16,502 nucleotides of DNA from Isotricha intestinalis (lineage: Eukaryota > Ciliophora > Litostomatea > Vestibuliferida > Isotrichidae), in contig JAJJLU010000850.1 of the NCBI GenBank assembly GCA_023807065.1, positions 1 through 16,502 on the forward strand. Reading direction: 5' to 3'. A program made the position numbers and the translations under genes. Shown in pieces: positions 10,701 to 16,485 of this stretch; position 1 is the stretch's first letter, and each line of letters begins with the position of its first letter. The notes under the pieces were generated by a model, which ran no database searches, was not told the origin of the DNA, and saw only the letters and a list, made by a program, of their open reading frames with translations.

Positions 10701-13700
10701 TAAAACAAATGAAGAATTAATTGTAATAAAAGAATTATTCGATATTAATTTTATTATCAAAAAAGAATTTTCAAGACAAATAACTCAAATGCCATTATTT
10801 CAAAAAAAATATTCAATATTAGAGAAATTAAATAATTTATCAACAAATGGAACTTTGGAATGTATAATTAATAAAATCCAAAGTACGATAAAAAATTCAG
10901 ATAATATATTAAGAAGAATTCTTGTGAGTTATATTTCTTTGATAGAAAAAGATTTTGATTTCATCAGTTACTTTTTAGAAAGTATAGTATTATTAATTTC
11001 GGATAATGTAAAAAAATTAATTAAGGAATTAGGAGAAAACGGATATCTTGTTTCTTGTTTATTCGAAGAAGAAATTCCTCCTAAATTGAAAAAAACTATA
11101 TTTTCATTTATTAATAATATTAATATTTCAAAGACTTCTACTTCAGGTGATAATTTAGATGAACTTTTACTTGATATGAAAATCCCAGGAAGTAAACTTT
11201 TATTTGATAAAATATCAAACTTAGTTGAAAATTGTAAAATAGATTATCTAAATATAGAAGATGAATATAGAAAATCTTCCAAGAAAAAAACAGATAAAAA
11301 AAGGAAGATATTAGAAGATGTTTATTATGAAAAAAAACAATATTTAAAAAGTAGATTATGGAATGAAGAATTATTAACAGAAGAAATATTTTCTATTTAT
11401 TTCCAAGATATTTTAAAAGACTATTTTATTTATACTTTCTATGATATTAATACAAAAACATCATTGACTGAAAAACAAGAAGAATTTTTGTTCTTTTTAT
11501 ATTCTAAAAAAAATGCTGATGTTAATAATATTTTAGATAGATTTTTATATTTTTGCTTATGGATTGGATGTTATTTCAAAACTATAACAAAGTTATTAGA
11601 AATATATAGTAAATTGGATAAATATAATAAACCAGAAAAAAATATAGAAGAAAGTATGAATTTAATTCATGATAATCAAACTTTATTAGATGCTTTAAAA
11701 GATAATTATGATTTATTTAGTATAGATAATGAAAAAGATAAAGAAAAAGAGATTGAAAAAGAAAAAGTCAATGGTATATTTTATCGTATATCAGAAGCAT
11801 TTTGTTATGTTTTAACAAATATAAATAATATTGATTTAGAAAAGCTGGATTTAAAAGAATTTTGTATAGACCTTAATGAAGTAGCTCAAACATTTATTCA
11901 ATTTAATGCTACTCTAAGTCTTGGATTAAAAGGACAATATTCAATTTTATCAATTTGTCAAATAATTGAATTTTCTCAAAAGAATAAAAAAGATCAAAAA
12001 GAATTTAAAAAATTATTATGCACTTTTTTAAAAAATATTTTTGATGAAAGACACTATCTTTTTAAAAATGATGTTGATCAAGCAAAAAAATCTTTTAATG
12101 AACAAATAAATATATCCATTAATTTATCTGATGAATTATCTTCCAAAATATTTGTCAACAAACTTTTGCAATATATAAAATATGAAAAATATAAATTTGA
12201 ATTAATTAAATCTTTATTCCAATTTCCACAATTAATAAAGTTTTCATCTCTATTTTACAATTATATTTTCCTTACGCAACCAATAAAACCAAAGAGACAA
12301 AATAGAAGAAATATGTCTGATGAAGATAAAAGGGATCCCCTTAATAAATTTGGAGAGATAAAAGATTTAGAAAAAAATATTATTTTAAAAGAAATAAATG
12401 AACAAGCTGAAAATAATGAAATTTTAAAAGAAATATTAATATATATATTTGAAAACAGAATTATTTCATATTTTGAGGATTGTTTCAATTCAAAAATAAT
12501 GAAAGATAATGATAGAATATTAATATTAACAGGATTAAATTTCGACTATTTCCAAAGAGCTTACAATAATATCAATAATAATAACTATGGTAAATTAAAA
12601 AATTTAGGTATGATTTTCTATTTTGCATTTATAAGATGTTATTTATATTATTTTGTTAAACTTCAACTTGAATTTACAGAATTAGGAGACTTAAGTAGGT
12701 TAAATCAAAATTTATTGGATATTTCTAATTCAAATCTTGGAAATATGATTATATTATATATTGCTAAAATTTTTATTCTTCATAAGAAAAAAGAATATTT
12801 TTTAAAAGATTATTTAAGAGATGAACAGAGAAATAATTGGAAAAATGCTATTCTTTCAAAAAATGAAAAAGAAGAATTTTATCCCTTCGAAACTTATGAA
12901 AATTCTAAAAATTTATTATTCAATGTTTGGGAAAATATTAATAATAATAATTGTAATCAAGATTTTGTAAAAAAATTAGAAATATCAGATTTATATTATA
13001 TGATTAATTTTGCATATAATGAAATGAGTAAAAAAATGAGAGATGATAATTTAGAAAATTCTCAAATATTAATCAAATTAAATGAAATAAAAGAAGGATT
13101 AAATTTAGATATTGATACAAAAGCAAAATTAAATATGTTGTTTGAAAAAATATCGAATTTAGAATTCTTCAAAGAAGAAAATATTAAATCAAATTTGAAA
13201 TTGATATTTACTATGATAAAATTATATGTTCTTGGATTTATTGGATGCAAAAATAATTCATTATTTTCGTTGGTGTTTTCAGATAAAGTTATTTATCTTA
13301 TTAAAATATTTTATAACAATAATTTGGAGGAGAATGAAATGATATTTTTACAAAGTTATTATGAAATGAAAAAATATTTAGAAGAAGAATACTTAATCAA
13401 AAAGAATTTATATCCTGTTTATGTTTGCAGTTGTGGTCGATGGTATACAATTGAAAATTCTTTACCAGCAGAAACAAAAGATTGTGAATGTGGATTAAAA
13501 ATAGGAGGAAATAATGAAATATTAGTTGAAAGAGAAAATCATAATGCTATTTATTATAATGAAGATCATAAAAATTTCATTGAAACAAGAAAAGCTGGTA
13601 AAATAAAAGGTAAATGCAAATTAAAAGGAATATTATTAAAAGAATTTAAAGATAAATTTATTCTTGAAAAAATAATAAATAAATGTAATAATTTAGATAA

Positions 13701-14793
13701 ATTATTATTTAATGATTTTGATATTAATGATGAGAATTTTCCTTCACTGCTTCTTAAATTTATATTTTTATCTCAACTTTTCATTGAATATATTATAGGT
13801 GTCTCAAATGAAAAACAATTCATTGAAGAGGTTAATTTTAATAATTTGATAAATGATGTAATTAGTTTGAATAAAAAAATAGAAAAATATATTGAAGCAA
13901 AAAATATAGTTTATAATAATTTTATGATTTTTTTTTGTGATACTCTTTTTAACTTATTTAAAAATAAAAATTGTTTAAAGGAAAAAGATAAAATTGAGAA
14001 AGAAATTGGAAATTTATTAAAACAACTAGAAGAAATATATAAAAAAGATCCAGAGATACTAGTATTTAATAATATAGAAATGAATATATTAACTTCATTT
14101 ACTTATGATAAAGAATTTAAAAATTCAAACTTAAAATATTTATTAACAGCAGCTCAATATCCAACTATAGACCAATTAAAGAATTCAATTTCTTTATATA
14201 AAAAGAAGCCTCTTCCCATATTAAACGCTTTTATATCTTTAGACAAGAAAAATTCCGATACAGGAAAACTTTCCCACATAGAAATAATTAATGATTTCAT
14301 AAATTCATTCGCTGAAAAAAATAGTAATTTAATAAGTAGACAATCTTCTGAAAATGATACAATAGAAAGTTATTTATCAGAGTATAGAAGAAATACTACT
14401 TTAGATGAAAATGGTAAATCCTTACTTGATATAAAATTCGAAAAATTCTGCAATTCTTATGAAGAAATTACTAATTCACTCCCTTTGAATATTACTCGAG
14501 ATCAACCAGTTAAATATATTTTAAATGATGATAAGATTAAAGGAAAGGAAACTCCTATAAATAAATTATATTCTCATTTGATTGATATACAAAATCTAAT
14601 TTTAAATAAAATTATTGAAAGTTATAATAGTAAAAAAAGTGAAATAAAAGAAAATATCATAATTAAAAATGCTATTGAACAAATTCAGAAAGAAAAACCT
14701 ATTCAACTTTGTACAAAGGCGGATATTTTTCTTTTAATATTTCAAATAACATTATCTTATCTTTTGATGAATTATATTCATTTTATTCATTGA
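1726..14793 (+). CDS. Giant RNF213-like AAA+ E3 ubiquitin ligase, main part
   Basis: RNF213 proteins are cytosolic dynein-like AAA+ machines that act as ubiquitin ligases; the animal protein works in lipid droplet biology and coats intracellular bacteria with ubiquitin. Residues 1 to ~1250 are helical, charged and without recognised motifs, matching the N-arm/stalk. A ZZ zinc finger follows (C1287, C1290, C1302, C1305, C1311, C1314, H1322, H1324). A degenerate P-loop SPRVGKT (1526-1532) fits the second AAA unit. Two well-formed ATPase units come next: Walker A GETGCGKT (1948-1955) with Walker B LFLDE (D2029, E2030) and a CNP sensor-like site (N2065); then GKAGCSKS (2306-2313), YQGS (2344-2347) and ILFDEMGLAE (D2379, E2380), the last group being near-diagnostic of RNF213. 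An RZ-like finger lies at 3901-3928 (C3901, C3903, C3920, C3922, ending IGG). I find no RING and no CBM20 domain. There is no intron. The frame ends early at TAA 14791-14793 because of a one-base shift; the true C-terminus continues at 14709-15743. Confidence 0.93.
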   Translation: MEEFDKIEERPAPVPVIEEFSDCSYFCFYIDPCIYEKDGFILNSQVLSLKEYKINSNLIVYNVHFGMLLNTFKLFKSTSYFQISYKYKKTTIFDSNFDFHIEKNTIKFNYDAGKKGTISSPNLFKNPSCLEQYNAFFKVSQNYDVLFEETINFLQKTLDVELFLYLLQNKKDKKDELMSILDNFPYYSTIQYEKNKPLQKIDFSYISKPKYYKKIVLIYSLIQDSTEFLNDFNEDDISLFIKYNETQKDQPILIKKNIFDFFISKLKDEKLIRKICQSVYSIPLLFDYLIALNEEQFKKIKDLTYNDLTNEYSKDDNLIDLIDKYEKIKSAFYENEINKVWKKYLSLWYNIKNIKELEEIIDKFNSINEKDYSIITNEIKDKIINKGKTLIKEKKLKSSDMYKFINRYNIIGDFFSDENLLSYIGTNIILEELDKDENILKEFNQCKFLAKINSKLIRNYIIGTLSQVTNFEKFYLYFKYIYLLKEKENEEKNIISVNLIISHFLELLTKISNIKINDEFKDIVHKIIVLSFMYIPEDKNNNYIQIISGLGNCGTFSRDDLFNLFIDTIINSNIEKYVDQKIKDKICELILNMFYLELNIEKKIDFLLKINSVDIKEKFILKFPDLKFSDFFHLEENISFRYFKFFIEKGVINNEEFLKITYFNNLIAKCNSIKEKLEQKEINFSKVIQLKDLIKKKKLSNRIFCICLGDKKSSEELEEKMKLYTEKYILYNSQLDILIMYYNKYYPNSKKEEIIKYTQQQSNFKEAKINICKIELNESIGDEIKIYEKYEKSRFFSLFYNNIKFKNENQELELNEEELKKQEEDYKFKKAIEIFNECEKLFNGKDFELEFLEIPLIKLEDNETGDNLLKEITYLKENFGYKDANEKQIKENLLLYKNRKNVYAALKSLNNLCLKISVGHMDKFEDKIEKMANIVREIKNYLEIPVFLQNLKQLDENFFDKNFIEILLNFYQNNKIIQFLDTQKESETRDLIDGLFDEENDSNFTVVLKDLEILINVVCFFQDIKSKKANLDVFLDNFHNVLDKKNLLYKEIVSNIVHINSKLDIIYDYIKIQLGKKYKYSTNIEKFISNGKIKFIKMKRQPVASVDSLLMDLLLGKEIKSDKKEELYFNAVILIDDKEEYFERFLETIKRIKSKNIYRYGKNKENVLKAKKIAQLVQSILKELNIDINQEFNEVYEVKNFVFINEGILKLPILEEVLEKLKKENYQKKNKRIRILESNPYLQFLLGLDLIDFDELEKKQKIENYFPNIKEIEDNYTNKIVHKNITCDGCGMKPILGIRYKCKKCENFDYCQNCLDMYKEMHGHDFEKIEVPVENDGISGIISLFFIFTKIKKELNYLKGLFFYKSTKEDYEIDILRFFNKLIEPLTVEIETSKEKNSLINNLPFCFNLLLCYDDLNENQIYAFCVRAINCETNNLFVIVRPEEFKISQERFFFKTLNKLLEKKLYKINSCIIILYINQNSHIIKQLKNLKEKCEFPKEPPIFSTIESLPLQNLNDLPVEIVTSDSPRVGKTKYIKSRLEGDKYYFLFPLGDVDEFYLNVRTSSLESYRDKKIAVIFELYENPDENTYNLIKNFLFQFLILKMYRNFNYIDNYNIKIYIEVSSDYTTFYDDFKFLKQFKRHHIEFRNDPNFYEKNKIIPMKEGNIFDVLNCLRLLKSGQFNQTSFSVDIITDMLLNVTSLEIGYDSIIKEYFINKFPSKNILPNFGQIEIFSDLLGDLIFNLEKNPEISPKTIEANEKNFPILKDIRSKIVSSYIEFVIKFTALSYESILENQEIAAKHQKQLEYVLPEDLKIKLIEEINKKRVISYNDIRPGIILFNNIPNEKTNNYLELNKCTILTTYNEKDEEYKDLNKFYKDYLGFPELLPVVDFGEADFFFELKNICLTPDNQTKNIRIKIDNEGYEFTVDNFIKMVLIYLRIRANVPLILLGETGCGKTSLIETLFLFLEDRYKLIKFNIHAGLAYSDINQFFKKYDLFKKDTNFLDEFVKILKPEEKEKEKEKEKKIILFLDEINTTNCLNLLSELFIKHSFLGRPLNPNVFIIAACNPYRLMLSDSEEIGYINKKMHRVRNLVYTVNPLPLCLINYVFDFGNVKDEDEKKYIRKFVDTFLNERFSVANSHNYAKILEIIISAVYEAQKFIRKNSEISAVSLREIKRFKIFFQFFFNITKEREEFKNSDLSLIKDESIFSLAKNQEEKIEILITLKAANISLFMCFYIRIINPSKREKLAQLLEDIIKFDFLEYPLKLENELADSLNLDKGIAKNRALLDNLFTLFVCLNNKIPVFIFGKAGCSKSLSFSLLFEAMKGEYSKNDLFKKYPSLYVTSYQGSLTSSSSEIKVIFERANNIAKKSKKNLSVILFDEMGLAEISPHNPLKVIHSELDGKQEVGFVGISNWTLDASKMNRAIHLSVQEPDLNDLILTANTIANNIYEEIEKIAPYKNLIENLSKSYYEYKQYIKTHHVLSYDFHGARDFYYLIKITARELKNNANKKSLEKIAMESIERNFGGLELDKDGNTLCPSTKKFKEIFCKHQNNFVENINKYDIFSCVKNNLDNENNRYLLLITNKTKNETLIEFILKKLKKEYRFIQGSKLKEDQNEDYVLEKTWSIISFMENGEIIILKDMEILYPKFYDLFNQNFQKFGNSQYARIVLDSTTNERHIVNKNFRCIVLLEQNDVNEQDPPFLNRFEKHYMSFRYLLTENQNRLAKEIYNEIKDLTTIPENKKKLPFLVNVNLEEIRCLLLNLSLIYNDEIENHLIDIYKLLIPTFTQENILNAIFSQQKKYIKREDLINIYEQNSHTNIFKFLEKVERNKLMIYTFSPYYKDIFTESTLNQVKNQKYGIISKDNTVEITFNQQLSEKMLNYFFQLYYEKENYNLFIIHFRLRDSKYLKYIKYQLDEYHKNNIEKEKKIYLFIIHCEKNHEMENRNNEDLNNKSVKNLEKYHSYLFSYLSEYQQITIDNLLEERDISVIQLSNKTNEELIVIKELFDINFIIKKEFSRQITQMPLFQKKYSILEKLNNLSTNGTLECIINKIQSTIKNSDNILRRILVSYISLIEKDFDFISYFLESIVLLISDNVKKLIKELGENGYLVSCLFEEEIPPKLKKTIFSFINNINISKTSTSGDNLDELLLDMKIPGSKLLFDKISNLVENCKIDYLNIEDEYRKSSKKKTDKKRKILEDVYYEKKQYLKSRLWNEELLTEEIFSIYFQDILKDYFIYTFYDINTKTSLTEKQEEFLFFLYSKKNADVNNILDRFLYFCLWIGCYFKTITKLLEIYSKLDKYNKPEKNIEESMNLIHDNQTLLDALKDNYDLFSIDNEKDKEKEIEKEKVNGIFYRISEAFCYVLTNINNIDLEKLDLKEFCIDLNEVAQTFIQFNATLSLGLKGQYSILSICQIIEFSQKNKKDQKEFKKLLCTFLKNIFDERHYLFKNDVDQAKKSFNEQINISINLSDELSSKIFVNKLLQYIKYEKYKFELIKSLFQFPQLIKFSSLFYNYIFLTQPIKPKRQNRRNMSDEDKRDPLNKFGEIKDLEKNIILKEINEQAENNEILKEILIYIFENRIISYFEDCFNSKIMKDNDRILILTGLNFDYFQRAYNNINNNNYGKLKNLGMIFYFAFIRCYLYYFVKLQLEFTELGDLSRLNQNLLDISNSNLGNMIILYIAKIFILHKKKEYFLKDYLRDEQRNNWKNAILSKNEKEEFYPFETYENSKNLLFNVWENINNNNCNQDFVKKLEISDLYYMINFAYNEMSKKMRDDNLENSQILIKLNEIKEGLNLDIDTKAKLNMLFEKISNLEFFKEENIKSNLKLIFTMIKLYVLGFIGCKNNSLFSLVFSDKVIYLIKIFYNNNLEENEMIFLQSYYEMKKYLEEEYLIKKNLYPVYVCSCGRWYTIENSLPAETKDCECGLKIGGNNEILVERENHNAIYYNEDHKNFIETRKAGKIKGKCKLKGILLKEFKDKFILEKIINKCNNLDKLLFNDFDINDENFPSLLLKFIFLSQLFIEYIIGVSNEKQFIEEVNFNNLINDVISLNKKIEKYIEAKNIVYNNFMIFFCDTLFNLFKNKNCLKEKDKIEKEIGNLLKQLEEIYKKDPEILVFNNIEMNILTSFTYDKEFKNSNLKYLLTAAQYPTIDQLKNSISLYKKKPLPILNAFISLDKKNSDTGKLSHIEIINDFINSFAEKNSNLISRQSSENDTIESYLSEYRRNTTLDENGKSLLDIKFEKFCNSYEEITNSLPLNITRDQPVKYILNDDKIKGKETPINKLYSHLIDIQNLILNKIIESYNSKKSEIKENIIIKNAIEQIQKEKPIQLCTKADIFLLIFQITLSYLLMNYIHFIH
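7764..7797 (+). repeat. GAAAAA microsatellite coding for a Glu-Lys run
   Basis: A hexamer repeat encodes alternating Glu and Lys at residues 2012-2023, immediately before the Walker B strand of the first well-formed ATPase unit. It keeps the frame and probably forms a charged, solvent-exposed loop or helix. A similar E/K-rich patch lies at about 11,730-11,770. Such runs are prone to length change. Confidence 0.8.
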
Positions 14794-15743
14794 AAAATAT
14801 ATTTAATGATAAAGATGAGAAAATTGATTACTCAAAATATTCAGATATTAAATTCAAATTAAATATGATAGAAAAAGAACTCGTAAATATAATCTTAACT
14901 GGAAGAAAACTATTTTCTAAAAAACAAATTACTTATAAATTTTATTTAGATCCATATGAAGTGGAAGAAAAAACAAAAAAATTTGAAAAGTTCACAGAAT
15001 TATATGATAGAGAAAATCTTACTGATGAAGAAAAAGTTGAATTAATAAGACAACTTCCAAATATAAGAAGAATAATATTACCTAATTTAGAAATACTTAT
15101 TTTTTATTTAATTTATGAAAATAAATATATAGGAACACAGAAAATTAATCAAATTAAATTCCATTCAAACTTATATTTAGATAATCAATTCATTCAATTA
15201 TTTAATGAATTAAATAAATTTACAATAAATAAATTAATTTCTATATATGAATTTTTTGAAGAAGAATTATGGGACTTCATATCCGATAGATATATTAAAA
15301 TAGAATTTAAAACACAAGGCTTTAGTAATAAATACAGGAAAGAACTGAATGAATTTTATGATAATGAATCTAAAAGAGAACTTAAAAATGATATATTAAC
15401 TTCACTTTTAATTAAATTTATATGTAGATATTTACCATATGAAACTAAAGAATCCCAATCAAGAGATTTATTTGAAATGATTCGAGAAAAAAATATGAAT
15501 TTATCAGAAAAAATTCAAAGTGAATTACAAGAAATGAAAAATATGTTTGGTGCAAGGTTATGTGATTCAATTGATATAACTACATATTTCGTTCAAAAAA
15601 GAAATCTTACTCGAAGAAATGAAAGAATTGAAGAAGAGGAAGATAAGGGAAATGAAATCATTGGTGGAGCATCTGAAGAAAAAAAAGAAGAAGAAATAGA
15701 TGAAGATGATGAAAGTGAGGAAAGTGAGCAAAGAGATCTCTAA
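14709..15743 (+). CDS. C-terminal part of the RNF213-like ligase, shifted frame
   Basis: This frame overlaps the end of the main part by 85 bases and begins one base out of phase. It has no start codon of its own near its beginning (the first codon is TTG) and no spacer, so it is a continuation, not a separate gene. NNIILSFDE, followed by a MIEKELVNIILTGRKLF segment, fits the region that follows the RZ finger in RNF213 proteins, from my memory of the family. The last ~40 residues are very acidic (runs of E and D) and end in TAA at 15741-15743. Adding one T to the T run at 14726-14730 would join the frames as KADIFSFNI, so a homopolymer indel is the likely cause. With it the protein is about 4,670 residues, close to the ~5,200 of human RNF213. 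Whether the shift is in the organism or only in the assembly cannot be told from this sequence. Confidence 0.85.
   Translation: MYKGGYFSFNISNNIILSFDELYSFYSLKNIFNDKDEKIDYSKYSDIKFKLNMIEKELVNIILTGRKLFSKKQITYKFYLDPYEVEEKTKKFEKFTELYDRENLTDEEKVELIRQLPNIRRIILPNLEILIFYLIYENKYIGTQKINQIKFHSNLYLDNQFIQLFNELNKFTINKLISIYEFFEEELWDFISDRYIKIEFKTQGFSNKYRKELNEFYDNESKRELKNDILTSLLIKFICRYLPYETKESQSRDLFEMIREKNMNLSEKIQSELQEMKNMFGARLCDSIDITTYFVQKRNLTRRNERIEEEEDKGNEIIGGASEEKKEEEIDEDDESEESEQRDL
14726..14730 (+). other. Probable single-base frameshift site in the RNF213-like gene
   Basis: A run of five T within GATATTTTTCTTTT. The upstream frame gives KADIFLLIF and stops 60 bases later; the downstream frame gives sensible RNF213-like sequence from here on. 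Both frames are open between 14679 and 14793, so the exact site is inferred. The context does not match a canonical -1 slippery heptamer (X XXY YYZ), which argues against programmed frameshifting. Confidence 0.6.
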
Positions 15744-16126
15744 TTATAGGAAAACTAAATAATAAAAGTTATTAATTTTTGAGTAAAAAAAACCATGACT
15801 TTCTTTTTTTGGTTCTTTTACAATTATTTTTTTTTTTCTAATTCTAATAATTTATTATTTGATTGAGTATCAGTTTTAATATATTATATTCACAAGGTTC
15901 ATATAAAATTTCTACTTCAGATTTTTTTCTTTCTTTTGATTTTTTTACTGAATAAATTGATAATTTTAATTGTTCATTTTTAAATGCATTTACCATTTCT
16001 TTTAATCTTGAAAATGGTAAATTTTCCATTGGCATTGATTGAATTCTTGCAATATAATTTGATAAGTCTTCTATATCCTTTTTCTATTATGTTTTCATTT
16101 ATGTATTTTTGTTTTTCTTGATCCAT
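15744..16126 (-). pseudogene. Broken 5' fragment of a eukaryotic gene, possibly sorting-nexin-like
   Basis: On the minus strand an ATG at 16126-16124, preceded by A/T, starts MDQEKQKYINENIIEKGY. Near 16,070 the frame must shift to continue with EDLSNYIARIQSMPMENLPF, then SRLKEMVNAFKNEQ and VEILYEPCEYN. Near 15,875 it shifts again to KTDTQSNNKLLELEKKKIIV, then KEPKKESHGFF, ending at TAA 15746-15744. The pattern (N-terminal ENIIEKGY helix, a later K-I-V-x-x-P then GFF) recalls the N-terminal part that precedes the PX domain in protist sorting-nexin-like proteins, which act in endosomal membrane traffic; I hold that only loosely. No PX core is present and only ~125 codons survive, so this is a truncated, twice-shifted relic. 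Its stop directly abuts the stop codon of the RNF213-like gene (15743), leaving no spacer between the convergent genes. Introns cannot explain it well, since no GT-AG pair restores the frames. Confidence 0.45.
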
Positions 16127-16254
16127 ATTTTTTTAAATAAAAATAATAAATAATTTTTTAATTTTAAAAACTTAACTTTATTATTTGATTTTGAATTTTA
16201 TATGTCTATTTTTAAATTTTTAATTTCTTTATTTTTTTTAAATTTAATGTTAAA

Positions 16255-16311
16255 ATGGAAGCACCTTCATCAAATCAAATAATAAAAAATATAAATTATT
16301 TATTTAATTAA
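16255..16311 (+). other. Tiny ORF, possible severed gene start
   Basis: ATG at 16255 in the same context as the giant gene start (AAAATGGAAG) opens an 18-codon frame beginning MEAPSSNQ. Its first ~24 bases are markedly richer in G/C than the flanks, then it turns into A/T DNA and stops at TAA 16309-16311, just before the telomere-like hairpin. It is divergent from the minus-strand fragment, 128 bp away. It may be the first codons of a gene cut off by chromosome-end formation, or chance. Confidence 0.2.
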
Positions 16312-16315
16312 AACA

Positions 16316-16337
16316 ATTGGGATTAGTCAATCCCAAT
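16316..16337. repeat. Inverted repeat of telomere-like units
   Basis: ATTGGGATT (16316-16324), a 4-base AGTC spacer, then AATCCCAAT (16329-16337): a perfect 9-bp stem, followed by CCC. It repeats on a small scale the G-tract/C-tract arrangement at 1566-1623. It could be a second end-to-end junction, a healed break, or a transcription-terminating hairpin. Confidence 0.6.
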
Positions 16338-16340
16338 CCC

Positions 16341-16485
16341 TAATTAAATCTATTTAAAATATTTTTACTTTATTAATCAAAATTCGTTAGTTAATTGTTT
16401 TACTAATGATAATTTTTAAATTTAAATTTAAAAAATAAAGAATTAATTGTTTTAAATTTATTCATTTAGGTTGTCATTTAATAAA
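16341..16485. other. A/T-rich terminal non-coding DNA
   Basis: Nothing coding is visible. It contains A/T palindromes such as TTTAAATTTAAATTTAAA. It lies between the hairpin and the terminal repeat and would be subtelomeric DNA. Confidence 0.5.

Noticed and set aside
12261..12488. 75-codon minus-strand frame
   Set aside because: Antisense shadow of the giant gene with no recognisable feature.
13062..13250. 62-codon minus-strand frame
   Set aside because: Antisense shadow of the giant gene; Ile/Asn/Phe-rich composition reflects A/T content.
14640..14800. A spliceosomal intron explaining the frame change
   Set aside because: Both frames look coding right up to the shift, and I see no GT...AG interval that joins them without removing plausible coding sequence.
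1726..15743. A ciliate code with reassigned TAA/TAG
   Set aside because: The 4,355-codon frame has no internal TAA, TAG or TGA and TAA ends the genes, so the standard code fits. A ciliate origin would have to be from a standard-code group.
1726..15743. Dynein heavy chain or midasin
   Set aside because: Both are giant AAA+ proteins, but GKAGCSKS, YQGS and DEMGLAE with a downstream RZ-like finger are RNF213 traits, and dynein or midasin domains are not seen.
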